From Tetrastigma voinierianum (lineage: Eukaryota > Streptophyta > Magnoliopsida > Vitales > Vitaceae), in contig JAEQBH010000990.1 in assembly GCA_016808115.1 (NCBI GenBank), positions 124,001-188,000 on the forward strand: a stretch of DNA of 64,000 bases, in the 5' to 3' direction. Numbering within the stretch: the first letter of the stretch is position 1; every line of letters starts with the position of its first letter. The notes under the pieces are model-generated. The model ran no database searches. It was not told the origin of the DNA and saw only the letters and a program-made list of their open reading frames with translations. Positions 32,777 through 45,584 of this stretch are shown piece after piece. A program made the translations under genes and the position numbers.

Positions 32777-35660
32777 CTAAGCGATTACCGTATGTTATTC
32801 GAGATTTGACCAGAGGAGCATCTAGTTGTGGACTTGGGCGGAAATCGATTCCACGGAAGTTGATCAGCGTGGATCGAAGCGAAGAAGTTTTATGCTTGAG
32901 ATCCGCCAGTCGGAGGATGGAGTGGCGCATCACTTTGAGTAGCCATATTCCCCATTGCACACCCATACATTGGTATATCCTATTGTTAGCCCTTTGAGCC
33001 TCACACGGTTTATTATGGCCTATTCTTTCATTCAGCTTTGCATACTTTTTTTGACCGGGCCTGCCCCTGTGCGCTTTTTATTTATTAATTGGATCTGTGA
33101 GCATTATGAGCATTGTGTCATTCTTCGTTTGTTCTTTCTCATCATTATCTGTTTCTATGATCTCTATTCGTTTCACTTTTATCTCCTTTTGTGTGATGAT
33201 GACATGCTCTCATCCCAAAGCTACCAGTCAGGTTTGTCACACCCTTCGATTCACTTTATAGGACTTTGTCAAGGATTCTTAGGTTGAGGGGACCATTTGG
33301 GATTGGAGGTTTGAGGTTCTTTTGGTTGGACTGTGCTAGTATGGCATTCGGCTTGCTTTGGTTGTTCGGCGCAAAAAAAAAAAAAAAAAAAAATTGTGTT
33401 GTTGGTACTTCGTTAATATACTTAGGATCATCAAAAGTCATTTAGGTTTGAGAGATTTATTCCTCACGAGAGTTAGGTGAAGAATTGTCACGATCTTTCT
33501 CCATGGATCTACAGTGCTACATTAGAATGAGGTTTGGGTTAGCCGCACTAGGTCCCTAGATGTTGCACGCATCACCACTGCCATCTTATGGTGACTTGCT
33601 TCAACTTGGCGTTCCTTAGACGAGTTGTTTGTCGTTGTCACACATTGCCACATTTGTATCCCAGCTTGTTTCTCATTTTTTTGCTTTATCCATTCATCAT
33701 TTATCTTATCCCCTTTCAATCTTCTTCTACCCTTATTGATCTTCGTCTCGCTTCTTAAGTGACGTGTCCTTTGGTGCACTTCACTTGTCGTTTAACATTG
33801 TTCATTCGGATGTTAGTTGAGTCACCTTGCTCACATGATTCTTTGATATTTGACATTGTGCCTCTGAGGGTTGGCGGTGTTATTGGGTATTTGGGCCTTT
33901 GTTTCCCATCATGTCATTCACACTTTCACCCTTGCTTATTCTGGTCAAGTCGTGAACCACCTTGAGACCATGAGATCTCATGTTTGCTTCGAAGCATTTT
34001 ATATGGATAGGTTCTGTCTACTGATTGAGTATGGGATGTCGATAGGTCTCTATTCTTGGAGAGATTGAGGGTCACATATTGCTTCTCCATTCGGTTTACT
34101 TGCCTCAAGTCCATGATCAGATACAGATGATACAGAGAATTAGGATCATTGATAGCGCGCCAAGCGATGCTGACCACGTTCTTAGGGCATACCCCTTCTT
34201 TTTCATGTTGGCTTTGGCTCTTGCATGTACGCGGTAGCCCGTTCTTTAGAGATGTTTTGGCATCAAAGAGTTTGATATGCCCACATGAGACGGGTTTCTT
34301 CATCGTGAGTGCTTCTAAGGGCTAGCTGGGGTCATATTCATGCGTCCCAGCTCGGTAGGGGTGCCTGTTTAACACACCTCATATGTTGTCTTGTTCCCTT
34401 GTTCAGACGATTGGGTCTTCAGAAATTTATTTCAGAGTTTTTTCATCGAGGCACTTGCATATCAGATGTGCACATTAGGGTATACCCTATATCAGTTTTG
34501 TGGATATTGGATGATGTGGAATAAAATGGATGATTTTTCATTAATGAATGATTGTGATGTTTTCAGCTCTCTTACTTTGACCACATATACAGTTCTAAGA
34601 TTTTGACATGGCATTGGCACCCTAGACTAGGGCATAGCCCCTTCGTTTCACATTTGGTCACATTTGTGAGTTTGTCCTATAGGGGCGTACCTCCTTCTTT
34701 CCATCTTTTATTAGTGGTGTTTGTGATTTTCACAAACGTCATTTATCGGCGCTCGGCGTCACCTAGGGCATACCTTTTTTGTCATCAAGGTCGATATCTC
34801 TCGTGATTGCATCCGGAGTCTCTAGTTTCTCTAAGTTTCATTTTAGGGCATCATTCGAGTTTAGGCATAGAGCCTTAGTTTTGGCATCCCTTATCCCCTT
34901 TTAGTTTGGTGGTTCTCCGGTACTCGCCCGGATTCTACCCCTTTCGGTACTCACCCGGACCCTTCTCTGGTACTTGCCCAAATTTCTAATTTTTCGGCAC
35001 TTGCCCGGATTCTACCCTTTCTCGGTACTCACCCGAACCCTTCTCTTGTACTCGCCTGAATTTCTACTTTTCTGGCACTTGCTCGGATTCTACCCTTTCT
35101 AGGTACTCACCCGGACCCTTCTTCGGTACTCGCCCAGATTTTTACTTTTCCGGCACTAGCCAGTTCTACCACACCTGGTACTCTTTCGGACCCTTCTTTG
35201 GTACTCTTGATTCCCACCTTTCCGAGTACCGCAGGATTTCTACTTTTACGGCTTTTCCTTTCGGATCCCACCTTCGGCACTCTCTCGGATCCAGCGCTGC
35301 AGTACTCCTCGGACCCTTCTGCAGTACTCACTGGATTCCTACTTTTTCGACACTTGCGGGATCTGCCTTTTCAGGTGCTACGGATACCTTTTAGGTGCTT
35401 GCAGAACCCTTCTCTAGAGCTTGCCCAGATTTCATTATCTTTTCCAACATTGTTCCCGGATCACTCATCTTCCTAGGCATCGTGCCTGGGTTTCTCTAAG
35501 CCCTTCAGTCGAGGCGACTCTATTATGTTAGCCTTCGGTACTGGGTAAGGGGACAAAATTGTTGGTCATTTGAAAGCTGTAGCTCAGAGTTCATTCCAGT
35601 AACTGCCTCGCTTGCGCCGCATTACAGATTCAACAAGTTCATTCACTGCAAAGAGGGGCA
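32777..35660 (+). mobile_element. 3' internal part of a Tat-like Ty3/gypsy element, non-coding
   Basis: No protein similarity. It is placed as the 3' untranslated part of a + strand element because it ends in a polypurine tract (35648-35660) joined to an LTR-like start, and because phrases such as CCCTTTGAGCCTCACAC (about 32989) are typical of Tat-group 3' spacers. It contains a poly-A run at 33372-33393 and a large minisatellite (34910-35430). The left junction at 32777 cuts the Athila/Tat LTR. Confidence 0.45.
34910..35430. repeat. Minisatellite with three-unit higher-order structure, about 26 bp monomer
   Basis: About 20 monomers of the form GGTACTCGCCCGGATTCTAC plus a T-rich end. The first nine monomers fall into three repeats of about 79 bp, each made of type A (..GGATTCTACCC..), type B (..GGACCCTTCT..) and type C (..ATTTCTACTTTT..). 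Order decays toward the right end. Open frames here are repeat by-products. Confidence 0.9.
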
Positions 35661-36480
35661 TGTTGTAGACCCTCGATTTATCCTCGACACTTACATTTTA
35701 TTCTATGGATGTCACACTCACTTATCGTTCTCATATGACACCGTTAGGGCCCTATTTAACCTTATTCGGTTTCTGAGCCTCAAGTGGGCTTGTATGTGGT
35801 CCATTGAGTGCGTATGTAGTTCACTTCAGAGTGTCATCGTGGCGAATTTTTTTATTGGCATTGTGCCATAGGAAGTAGTGGGCCACACCGGTTTCAGGCT
35901 GATCGGAGTTTATTAGAGTATGTAATTCGGGCCAACATTTGTTTCGATCATATCTTCCTTGTCCAAACTTGGAATCATGCGCCGTTTGTTTTTTTGGATT
36001 CCTTATTCACCAAGGAGGTTTTTTTTAAAAATGTATAATTTTTGTCAATCGTTTGACCAATCGGTTTGACTGATTCGTCAGGGCAGTATGTATACAACAC
36101 TGTTTTTTGGGTGATTTTGGCGAGCACTCATCCTTGTTTTGATCATATCTCCCTCATCCAAACTTGGAATTGTGCATCGTTTTTTTTTTGTCTCCTTATT
36201 CTTCAGGGAATATTCTATCAAAATTTCATAATTTTCCTCAATCGGCTCAACCAGTTGGCATCCAGTTCAACCGTTTCATCGGGCTAGCTTGTGTGGAGCG
36301 TTGATTTTTGTGATTTTGGTGCCCAAATCCCATATGGATCGTGCCCATATGCTCAAGATCGGTCTTGGCGTATTTTGGAGTCCATTTGGGCTTTAGGCTT
36401 TGAGTTCTGTCTGACCCACCATGAATCCATGTGGATGCCCAGGTGAGCAAAATAGCTGAAAACTAGAGTCAACTTGCATG
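35648..36480 (+). repeat. Polypurine tract and partial LTR of the Tat-like element
   Basis: GCAAAGAGGGGCA (about 35648-35660) is followed by TGTTGTAGACCCTCGATTT, an LTR-like TG start. LTR-like text (for example GGGCCCTATTTAACC and repeats of a TTTTGATCATATCTCCC phrase at 35948 and 36138) continues to about 36480. No primer site was found, so the right end is not fixed. Confidence 0.5.
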
Positions 36481-38463
36481 GGAATTGGTGAGGGAGTTAT
36501 TGGAGAGTGTGGTTTCAAAATTTGATGGAGCTCTTTCAGAGTTTGAAGGTGGAAAACTACCGGGTAGACTCAGATTCCCTTTTTTTTTAAATATGTGCTT
36601 ATGGCCAAGATATCACTCTTCACCGTTATCGAGTTTGGCTATGGCTTCTCACCTATTCTCTCAGGTTTTACTTCTCAATTGGGTCTTATTCTTGAGAAAA
36701 AAAACCTCGATAATGTTAAGTTCAAATCCTCTAAGTCTTTGCCTTTCCGTCTCTATGACGTGGAACATCGCACCAACCAACCTATGAAATCAAAATTTCC
36801 AATTTATAACCAATGCTTTCCCTATCTCACAAACTCATAAAGGTTTTTATTTATTTATTTCTTCTATTCACCTTGCATAGGTTATAGAAGAATTCTTGTG
36901 ACCTACAATTTCCCATGTCACCAATTTATCACTTTAGTTCAGTCTGAAGGGCTATAGGGATACTAAAGATAAAAAAAAAACTCTAGTTGTCTTTCTCTTT
37001 CTTTTATTATGTTCTTTCTAACCTTTTTTTTTTTTTAAGCAAAGATGGGTCATTTTTTTTGGCAATTTTTGGCTTGAAATCACCAATCTATATATATTTT
37101 TTACCTTTTTCTTTCTCAATAAAATATTTTTTGCACAAAAATTTTGATTTTTAATTTGTTTTTCGTGTTATTGTTGTTGTTTTATGCGATGTATGGTTTG
37201 TGTCGTTTTAATACGATGATTTAGTTTTTGCGACAAAGCATATTCAATCCGACAGAGACATTTAATCAAATCAAGGTCGTTATTATACTGTAAATATGTA
37301 GTTATAGGTATTCCAGTCATCATAGAATTTTCAAATGTGTAGGTTTTGAGCTTATTCGTTGTACTATTAACCTGGATATTACGTCAAATTTTTAATGAAT
37401 TTGATTATATTTTTATCAAATGTATTACTAGTTTGAATCAATAAAATTATTCTCTTTTCCAAAAAAGGGCCATAAGACTTAATTTCTATTTCAGTTACAC
37501 CCTTTGAATCCTATTATATTCTTTAACAGTAATTGTTAATAATTGAGAATGTTATTGATTATAAGGTTAAGTATTACAAGATAAGACACTTTTTTTTTTT
37601 TTTTTTGACAAAATTTATACTTTTTGTAAAATATATATTTGGAAAGTTCATTTCAAGGGTCCAATTTATGATGATGATGACCTTTATCAAAATCTTCTCC
37701 ACTCATTAAGAATCATGACATTTGTTATTTTGCAAAAGATTTTTAGTAGTGTTGATTTGAATTGTTTTATAACGTTTTAAGCTTTTTTTTAGATTTAAAC
37801 ATTTTAGTTATAATGTGATATTCTTAGGATCTATTTTTTTTAATGTGTTGTATTTTTAAAACATTGAACGTTTTATCATATAAGTTTAGGCATGATGAGC
37901 TATAATATCTTAAGCTTAATAAATGCTTAATTATTGTTTTGAATTAGTTTTTTTAATAACTATGGGTATTGAACCAACTAAACCATCGGTTAAACCGCTG
38001 CAGCGTGTGAACCGGACGGTTCAAAGCCAACCGAACGATTCTCACCTTAACAGACCTCGCACCAACGGCTGTCCCAGCTTTCAAGCCTACTCAGATGAGC
38101 CCATAAATTTTAAGAACAAAAGCCCTTAATACCAGGCCCAAACTTCAGCATCATAATGGTTGGCCCATTTGGTGGCTCAATTCTCAAGGCAAATATATGT
38201 TGAGCCCTCTACATTTTTTTTTGAAAGAAGACTACGAGTAAGAAACCTACACAAACGGTTGAACGATTATCTACGATAACTTTTAAAAGTAAATTTTGGT
38301 CTATTCTGGCGCCATTTATTTACTCTATCTGTACGATTAAAAATACGTAGAGAAAATCTGAATTTGCAGCCGCATATTACATATTTCTTTCTTGCTTCTT
38401 TATCTCTCTGCCTTTACAACTCTCTTCTTATAGAGAAGTGGTTTCGTTTGAAAAATAGTGAGA

Positions 38464-38556
38464 ATGGGTGAGAATGGCGTTGAAAATAGTGAGAATGGCG
38501 TTGAAATTAGCTTTAAGCGATTGAAAAGGAGAGACGAGGAAGTTGATAACATTCAG
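38464..38556 (+). CDS. Candidate first coding exon, 31 codons, unknown protein
   Basis: ATG at 38464 opens a frame beginning MGENGVENSENGVEISFKRL and ending DEEVDNIQ at 38556, where a GT follows (CAG then GTTCGT), compatible with a splice donor. Upstream is a pyrimidine-rich, 5' UTR-like stretch (CTTGCTTCTTTATCTCTCTG at about 38391). The MGENGVENS part is itself a small tandem duplication. I find no acceptor or second exon, and I do not recognise the protein. It may be the start of a lost or captured gene, or chance. Confidence 0.2.
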
Positions 38557-38564
38557 GTTCGTTT

Positions 38565-38960
38565 TTTTCGCGGTATATATCCGGATTGAAAATCGGATAT
38601 CCTCTTTGTCGCGGATATTGAAATCGGAATATACTCCTATAGCCGGTTAACAAATCCGAGATCGAACAATATCCGGATATCAAAATCCGGATTGTTGTTA
38701 TAGCCGGTTGTGATGCTCCGGTAAATAGGAATATATCGGTTGGAAATCAGGAATTTCCGCGAAACCGGTTGAAAATCCGGACACTATCGTTTCCCAGTTA
38801 CAAATCCGGTAAAAGCGTTTATCAGTTTTTAAGCGGACATTGACTATCGTATTTAATCGCATTTTATTTTGCGGATAATTCCCGGTTTAAATTCCGGATC
38901 ATGGGTAAATTCAGGATTTAATATCTGGATATAACCAAACATTACGGATTTACGATAAGT
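38565..38960. repeat. Cluster of ATCCGGAT / AAATCCGG / CCGGTT motifs
   Basis: About 15 related CpG-containing motifs in under 400 bp, including ATATCCGGAT at 38578 and at 38670, AAATCCGGATTG at 38682, ACCGGTTGAAAATCCGGAC at about 38764 and AAATTCCGGATC at 38889. Spacing is irregular. The surrounding DNA is AT-rich. Confidence 0.7.
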
Positions 38961-39620
38961 TTCATTACAATTTTGGAATTTTTTTAAATTTTCTAAAATT
39001 GAACAAATATAATATATAAATTATAAAATTAGTATATTATATAAATTATAAAATTTAAGTATATTGTTTGGGGTTGAATCTTACTTGATATTTCTAGTCC
39101 TGAGTTGAATCTCCGGATTTGTTATTGTTTGGGGGTTCTCGGATTTGCGGAGGATGGGTTTTGGGGGAACTTTGCGAAGGATGGGTTTTGGGGGAATGGG
39201 GTGTATTGGAGGAATCTTTGGGGAAGTAAAGTGTTGGAATGAGGTGCGAAAGAGTATATTTTGGGGTTTCTTAGTAGTAGGTTATTGAAGGATATTTAAG
39301 GTGTATATAGAGGCATACCACAAGTTTTAACATATCTTAGAAAAATTTTGTGCAAATGTCTAGATAATGTGCAAATACCTTTCTTAGGTAAATAATATGT
39401 TGTTCTATTAGCTTCATGATGTTTTCACTTCTATTTTTTATGAAAGTCTCGAGCTCCTTGTATTTCCTTATATTGATACGAGAATAATTGTAAAGATGAT
39501 ATAAAAAATACAAAATATATGATTGAGTATGATTTCATATAAAATAATTATGTTTCATATATAATAATATCTAGATACTACTTTAATAAATTATAAATAC
39601 TACTTAACATTGTTTATTAT

Positions 39621-39683
39621 GGTAGTACCTATAACTATTAAGATAGTATCTATAGTTATTAAGATAGTACCTAGGTATTATCA
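39621..39683. repeat. 21-bp tandem repeat, three units
   Basis: Units start at 39621, 39642 and 39663, each of the form GATAGTACCTATAACTATTAA with a few mismatches. Confidence 0.85.
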
Positions 39684-40532
39684 TTTGAAACACAATTATT
39701 TATATGAAACCAACTATTTTACATTTTTTATACCATATTTATAATTATTCCCAAATCAATATGGGAGACACAAGTTTCCTTTGTGAAAGGAATTTTAGTT
39801 AGATTTTTAATTTTTTTTTAATGTTGTGCTGTATTATATTTGTGGCTACATGAATGGATGTATCAAATTTACGTATTCCAATCCCGTTGAATACCAACCA
39901 ACTTATGAAATAACGTTTTCCAACTTACATATAATCACATGCTTTCCAATCTCAAATCCTACTACATTTTTTTTTTGACATTTATTTACTACATTACAAA
40001 GATTTTTGACATTTTTTTTTACATTTATTCACTGTATTACAAAGTTATAGTATTTTTTTAAGAGAAACATAATTTTATTGATTAAAGCAATACATAAATA
40101 GAAACATGTAATCAAAATTGTTAAAAATCATAGAGGGTGAAACAACATCCAAGTTAATAACATAATAAATCGGCTCAAAACCTATACATTTTATAGTTGA
40201 GCCTACACATTTGATATTACTATTGTGACTAGAATACCTATGATTCAAGTTCTGTAGCATATTAACAACTATTAATTTGATTTCTCATCGATAAGGTATA
40301 TTTCTTTCAGAAGTAAATTCTTCTCACGCAAATAAACACCGTATCACGAGTTTGGGAAATCAAAGGTTTCGGGTTTAGAAATAATACGAGGACTTCGCAG
40401 AGATTCTTACTTATTTCAAAGGTAGAGATTAACCTCTTTGGTTTATTTTCTGCTCTAAGAGCCGTTTGGTTGTGTGTGTTTTACCCTAAGGGGCTGTTTG
40501 GCAAAATTTTTGGATTGTGGGAATGCTGCCTT

Positions 40533-40905
40533 GTTTTAGCCCTATGAAACGTCCAGATTTTGGGACTGAATTTCGGTTGGGAAAAAGGGGGGATTTGGAC
40601 TAGTGTTCTTCATGGAAATTATAGATGCATCTTTAAACTTGATGTAGGTTTTTGAATCACCCAACTTTGATCTCTATAGCTTAAGTTATGGTCTATTTTC
40701 TGGGACTACCATAGTTGTCCTGTTTTGACCCTATATACTGTCCAGATTTTGGGACAGATTTTCGGTTGGGAAAAGGAGAGAATTTTGACTAGTGTTCTTC
40801 TTGGAAATTATAGTTGCATCTGTAAAATTGATGTAGGTTTTTGAATCACGCAATTTGGACCTCTACAACTCTAGTTATGGTCCGTTTCCCGGGACTACTA
40901 TAGCT
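40533..40905. repeat. Two-copy tandem repeat in the Tekay-like LTR, about 187 bp unit
   Basis: Units start near 40533 and 40720, each with TGTCCAGATTTTGGGAC, TTTCGGTTGGGAAAA, GACTAGTGTTCTTC and GATGTAGGTTTTTGAATCAC in the same order. A degenerate third start is near 40907. Confidence 0.85.
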
Positions 40906-42580
40906 TAGGTTGTTTAATGGTTTGTGTCCAAATTTTTGGATTGTTAGGGGACTAGTTTTTGAACTGAGTTCAGAACTATCTTGTGGTTTGTTATGGCTTG
41001 TTGTGTGGAATGTTTTGTGGGCATCTCTATGCCACAACTGGTCTTGAGGATCAAGTTATCATTGCTTGAGTTTGAATGACATGCTTGGTGGTAATTGATT
41101 GAAGGCCAATATGTGTGTCCTAATGTATTGACATGTGATGAGTTTGTGTAAGGATAAGGCCATTGCATGGCTTGTTTGTAGGCTAATTGTGGAAATAATA
41201 TGTCACAATTTGGCCTAAAGGGTAAAATATGTCATTGCTTGATTGGTGATGACTTGTTGATGTTGATATATGTGTGTGCAAATATATTGACATGAAATGT
41301 GTGATCGTTTGGAAATTTTATGCTGATTGATATAATTGTCCATGGTATATGGTGAAGTGTACATTTTTAGCATTGTCCATGTAGCATTCATTATGCATGT
41401 GACATGATATAACATGCCATGGCACATTGCATTGCCTATGCACGCGAACATCACATTGAATGAGTGCGAGTGCATGGTTACAATCAACACTGCGTTTGGT
41501 GTTTAATTGGGTAGGCTTGGTACGGTGGGACAACGTCAATCAGGGTCGCACGATTGTATAAATGAAAATGAAAATATGTGCCAGGTAATAGCAAGCAGAA
41601 ATAGATACCCCCTTCGGTGAAAGCCCCGGTATTTTTGATTAGACATATGTGTACAACGGTGAAAACCCGTGAAAGTGTAAGAAGCCTTGAGAAGCCTACG
41701 GTGAGACCTCGAAAATTTGCTACCCACAAAAAGACACATGGTTTTGAATATAAATTATCATTGAGGTGTAACATCTAAAACTTTTGGTTTGAAAACAAAT
41801 GAATTTGTTTTGTAAAATTATCATTGGAAGTAATCAAAAAATGATGGATTTTATCACGCATGGGCTTTGGCATTGTGTGATAGGAGTCGGTAAGGACTCG
41901 GGTCTAATGGGAGTCGGTAAGGACTTGGGGCATGGCACATGGTTGAGTCTCATCTCATCTCATCTCATACCATGTAGAATTCCAACCTAGGATTGCATAA
42001 TCTTGTTTGGAATGTGTGAATTGTGGAACATGACCATTGCATGTGCACTTAGGTGAGGAGTAGCTCTTGTAGGAAGTTTACTCACGGGGCGGCGCTCACC
42101 TGTGAAGCTGTTCGAATTTCGAGACAGACACCGGTGGACGCTCATTATTGGCGATTGTGAAAAGGCAGACGGCCTTGTTACGTTTGTAAAATATTTTAGA
42201 AACGATCTTGTTACCAAATGCGTAATATTTGTAAGAGTGTTGTAATTAAACTCTTATGAATTGTTTTAAATATAATTTCATATGTTTTAAATGAACATAG
42301 ATAAATGGACCATGTGTGGTCATTTTTTTTACTCATAAGTAGACTCAGTGAGGTCATTGTATTATATTGGGCCTCGAATGGGCCATGTTACTATGTTTTG
42401 TACAGGTTGGATTTTGGATAGAGCTCCTCGTACAAAGGAGAATTTGTTCGATTTTTGTTAAAATTATGGATCCCGGTAAATGGGACATATGATGCGATTA
42501 TCGAGTCACTTTCGATATCACGAGTTTTCGGAAGTAGGTTGTGGTTAGTCCGCGGACCCTCAAGTTTTAGGGCATCACAG

Positions 42581-42860
42581 TTGGGTATTAGAGCTTAGGT
42601 ATGTGAGTACCTAGGGCTTGAGGGGCATGGGCCTAGGCTAGGACATTTATGGTGCATCTGATACCAACGTCACAGTTTGGTATCAAAGCCTAGATATACG
42701 AACACCTAAGGCTTAGTGGGCATGGGTCTAGGACATGCGAGTTAGCCTGGTCACCATGCCTAGGTTGCGATTACTTTGGTGCTGATAGATGCGGTACCGA
42801 CTGCAACTTGGTATGAGGGCGTAGGTATGCGATTACCTAGGACTTGATGAACATGGGTTT
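42581..42860 (+). promoter_or_regulatory. tRNA-iMet primer site followed by two primer-site-like leader repeats
   Basis: The true site is TTGGGTATTAGAGC (42581-42594) against the usual TTGGTATCAGAGC. Repeats at 42676-42690 (TTTGGTATCAAAGCC) and 42806-42820 (ACTTGGTATGAGGGC) each sit in a unit with a following TAGGTAT/TAGATAT, CACCTAAGG or TACCTAGG, and GGGCATGGG or GAACATGGG. The second unit matches the tRNA better than the first. Confidence 0.8.
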
Positions 42861-43034
42861 AGACCATTGCATTCATTGTGCATTTCGTGTTTTGTACTAC
42901 GTGATTGTGTGTTACATATTGTGTGAATTATATATATGGTAGAATGTATATAGGAAAAGATGAACACTAGGGTTAGAGAACATTATCTAACACACTAGGG
43001 TATAATTCTAACACTAGGGTTATAATTATATATA

Positions 43035-44604
43035 TGTGAATTATCATTATCTACAATTGTGGATAGCACACATTTAACCACACCAACACACTTATCTTCA
43101 TCACAATCTTCATGAAGACCATCTTCATCACCAGAATAATCTAAAGGATCAACAATTTGGTCTTCCTCAACCTCCAAACTACTCTGTTCAACATCCAATG
43201 CCAATGCACATTGGAACGGCAAGGCAATATGACCCTTATGATGGCTTACTTATAGCGAGGCAATCGATGAATTACTAGCCTTAGAATTTCGATAGGAGAA
43301 AGCGATAGGGAAAGTTACATGAAACTAGACTCTTTGCTCTTAATGTTTTAGGCATAAAATATTCTGCAGTTTAATGACATGGTGTGACTAGGCGACTTGT
43401 GTGTGCAAAGGGGAGTCTGTGAACTTCTCGACTTTAAGGCTTTTGGTATGCATCCTCTAAAGTGTGTGGAGCATGCAATTTAATCATCGCTGAATGTAGA
43501 GACCTCGGACCAGTAACAAAGCGAGTGCGAGACTGACAGAATTAACCCTTAACATGGAATTATTTACACTAAGCCTGACAGCAAATTTAGTAGAATATTC
43601 GGCTACACTAAGAGTCATTTGTTTGATTAATCATGTTGGAGAGTGGAGTGGCTCTTATATGATGGAAGGAATGTACTTTTCTGCTGACTTTGCTTTCATA
43701 TGACCCATTGGAATTCGATGGGTTTACTCACCTAGACGAATCATGTCTTCTGAGACATTATAATAGTACATTTTAAATGGGTGGTTATTTCATTTTGAAA
43801 TTCGAACGTTCACTATCAATCATTTCATACCAATCAAATATTCCTCATTAACCCTTCTTTCCAAATCGGAGAAAGCATTAGGATCCATTCTACCATCAAA
43901 TTCAGGAGCACTAACCTTGACTTTTTTGTGGTGTCCCTTTGAGGTTGTCTAACATCTATCACAATCTACCCACGATTACGGTAACCACAGGAATTTGTGG
44001 TATCGAGGAGCAACATCTTCTCTCACTTGATTTAGTGGGTAATTTTGCCTTGGTGGTTGGTAATCTAATGGGAAGTTGACATTAGCAGGTCGAAACCGAT
44101 CACCTAGGTTGAACTGAAGGTCTCCTATTGAAGGTAACCTTGTGTGAGGTTAAGCAATTGAATTACTACCCAAGTTCATTTTACCCAGATTGTCATGCAA
44201 ACCATTTATGAATTCAGAAGGACTTGAACCCCTAATGTGTGGTGACCCAACATATGTTCTAACAGTTTCATCAACATATTCACCTATCTCATGTTTAACC
44301 ATATGTTTTAAAAGCAAGTCCATTTTTTGATTTATTGTATGAGTTTGGTGTTCAAGGGCAGATTGACGTTGAGTTAATTGACCACGTATTGAATTTAAAT
44401 TCTTGCTCGATCTGATATATTTGAATCAAATTGGAAACTGTTGCATCATGGTGACGGGTAATATAGACTAGACTATCATTTAAATATTGAGAGAAAGCTT
44501 GTAGTCTTAAGTCAAAATTATTAGTCTCTCGGTTGGATCTTTGTGTTAGGTGAAGAAGGTGCAGCAATGCTCCTTTTGGTGGCTGACTTGCTGAGATAGA
44601 ATCT
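43035..44604 (-). pseudogene. Reina-like gag and protease start, copy X, broken
   Basis: Same region as the gag at 55600-56733. Identifiable parts: NFDLRLQAFSQYLNDSLVYI (44567-44352), the pieces for GEYVDETVRTYVG and the gag core down to about 43600, and an acidic pre-protease stretch EVEEDQIVDPLDYSGDEDGL (43220-42995). The gag start codon is lost (GTC in place of ATG-type context near 44604). The Tekay-like element abuts it at 43035, so protease and the rest of pol are absent. Confidence 0.7.
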
Positions 44605-45584
44605 AAAATTTCACTGACTAAGAAATTTATAAACTATATGCTAAAGAAACAAACACAAATCAAAAAAATTGTATTGTGATTATATACCACAAATGGCATA
44701 ATTCACAAAAGAATAACTAAAAAAAACAAAAGTTTTTTAAAAAAATACTATTTATGCTCTATTAAAGAAACTAAAACCTAAAACAATCAAACAAAATATG
44801 CTTAAATATCATGAATATTAACTGGTTTTTCAAAGTAAAAGAAAATATACCTCGTTGGAGAACCTTTAGGACACTTACAATTCCTTAGTGAGGTTGCAAT
44901 GGAATCAAAGAAAATTAGTACAGGAATTTCAGTAAATGTGGCCAAATAATCCCGAGAAATCAAAGTTACGTACTTGTGATAAGAAGAAACAGGCAATGGC
45001 AAATCGGGATGAAGCGGTCGGCCATGGGACTCGAGGAAACCGTTGCAAAGAAAGAGAAACATAAGAAATTAAAGTTGTCTTTGCGTGCTCGCTCTACATC
45101 TTGCTCATTACCATTCGCCATAACCTGATTATAAAGTTGAATTGGGATACAAAATTTTGTTATTCGAACTGGAATTAGCTTGTAGTGAAGGTGGAAGAGG
45201 TCGTCACGAGATTAGGAGGCTTTGGGAAGTGAGGAGTTTTGAGTAGGATTTGGAGTCTAGGGATTTGCAAACTTTTCAATTTTGGAGGTGTATAGGAGAT
45301 GGAGAAATCTAGAAGGGAAGATTCAGATTTGAATAAGAGTCAGGGATCGAGATCAGAGACTCGAATGGAGAGAGACCGCAGTGCAGTGGTGAATAACATG
45401 GTAATGATTGTTTGTGATATTACGATAGCGCTGGAAAGATGGAGGCTGCAACCGGAGAAAATAAAGGGTGTAGTTTTTGTTAGGATGAGGATTGTACCAA
45501 ACAGAACAAACAAGAACTTAAGCTCTGATCTCGAATCAAGAACTTGAAACAAATAGAAATAACTTGATCTCGAATCGAAGTTAA

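Larger units (their letters stand above)
36481..40439. other. AT-rich DNA without a recognised gene
   Basis: It holds a 100-codon frame at 36485-36787 without family similarity, a possible exon at 38464-38556, a CCGGAT-rich cluster at 38565-38960, a 21-bp tandem repeat at 39621-39683 and several poly-T runs. A GAACC/ACCGG-rich stretch at 37965-38040 resembles the text at 13060-13210 and is probably a shared dispersed repeat. Confidence 0.55.
40440..43034 (+). mobile_element. Tekay-like chromovirus LTR, primer site and leader
   Basis: A long + strand LTR ends ATCACA at 42579 and is followed by a tRNA-iMet-type primer site (42581-42594) and a leader with two more primer-site-like units (to about 42860). 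No gag is seen; at about 43035 the sequence switches to the - strand Reina-like element. The start is uncertain because the outer end is not recognised. The LTR carries the internal 187-bp repeats and GC-richer text (for example near 42070-42140) typical of Tekay LTRs. Confidence 0.7.

Noticed and set aside
35107..35476. Open frames on both strands in the 34.9-35.4 kb region
   Set aside because: By-products of a tandem repeat whose unit lacks stops in several frames.
36485..36840. 100- and 81-codon frames, + strand
   Set aside because: They overlap in two phases, match no family I know and lack a plausible start context; left as unassigned DNA.
45299..45547. 82-codon + strand frame in the Reina-like leader, copy X
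   Set aside because: It is broken in copy Y (57420-57620), so not conserved as protein.
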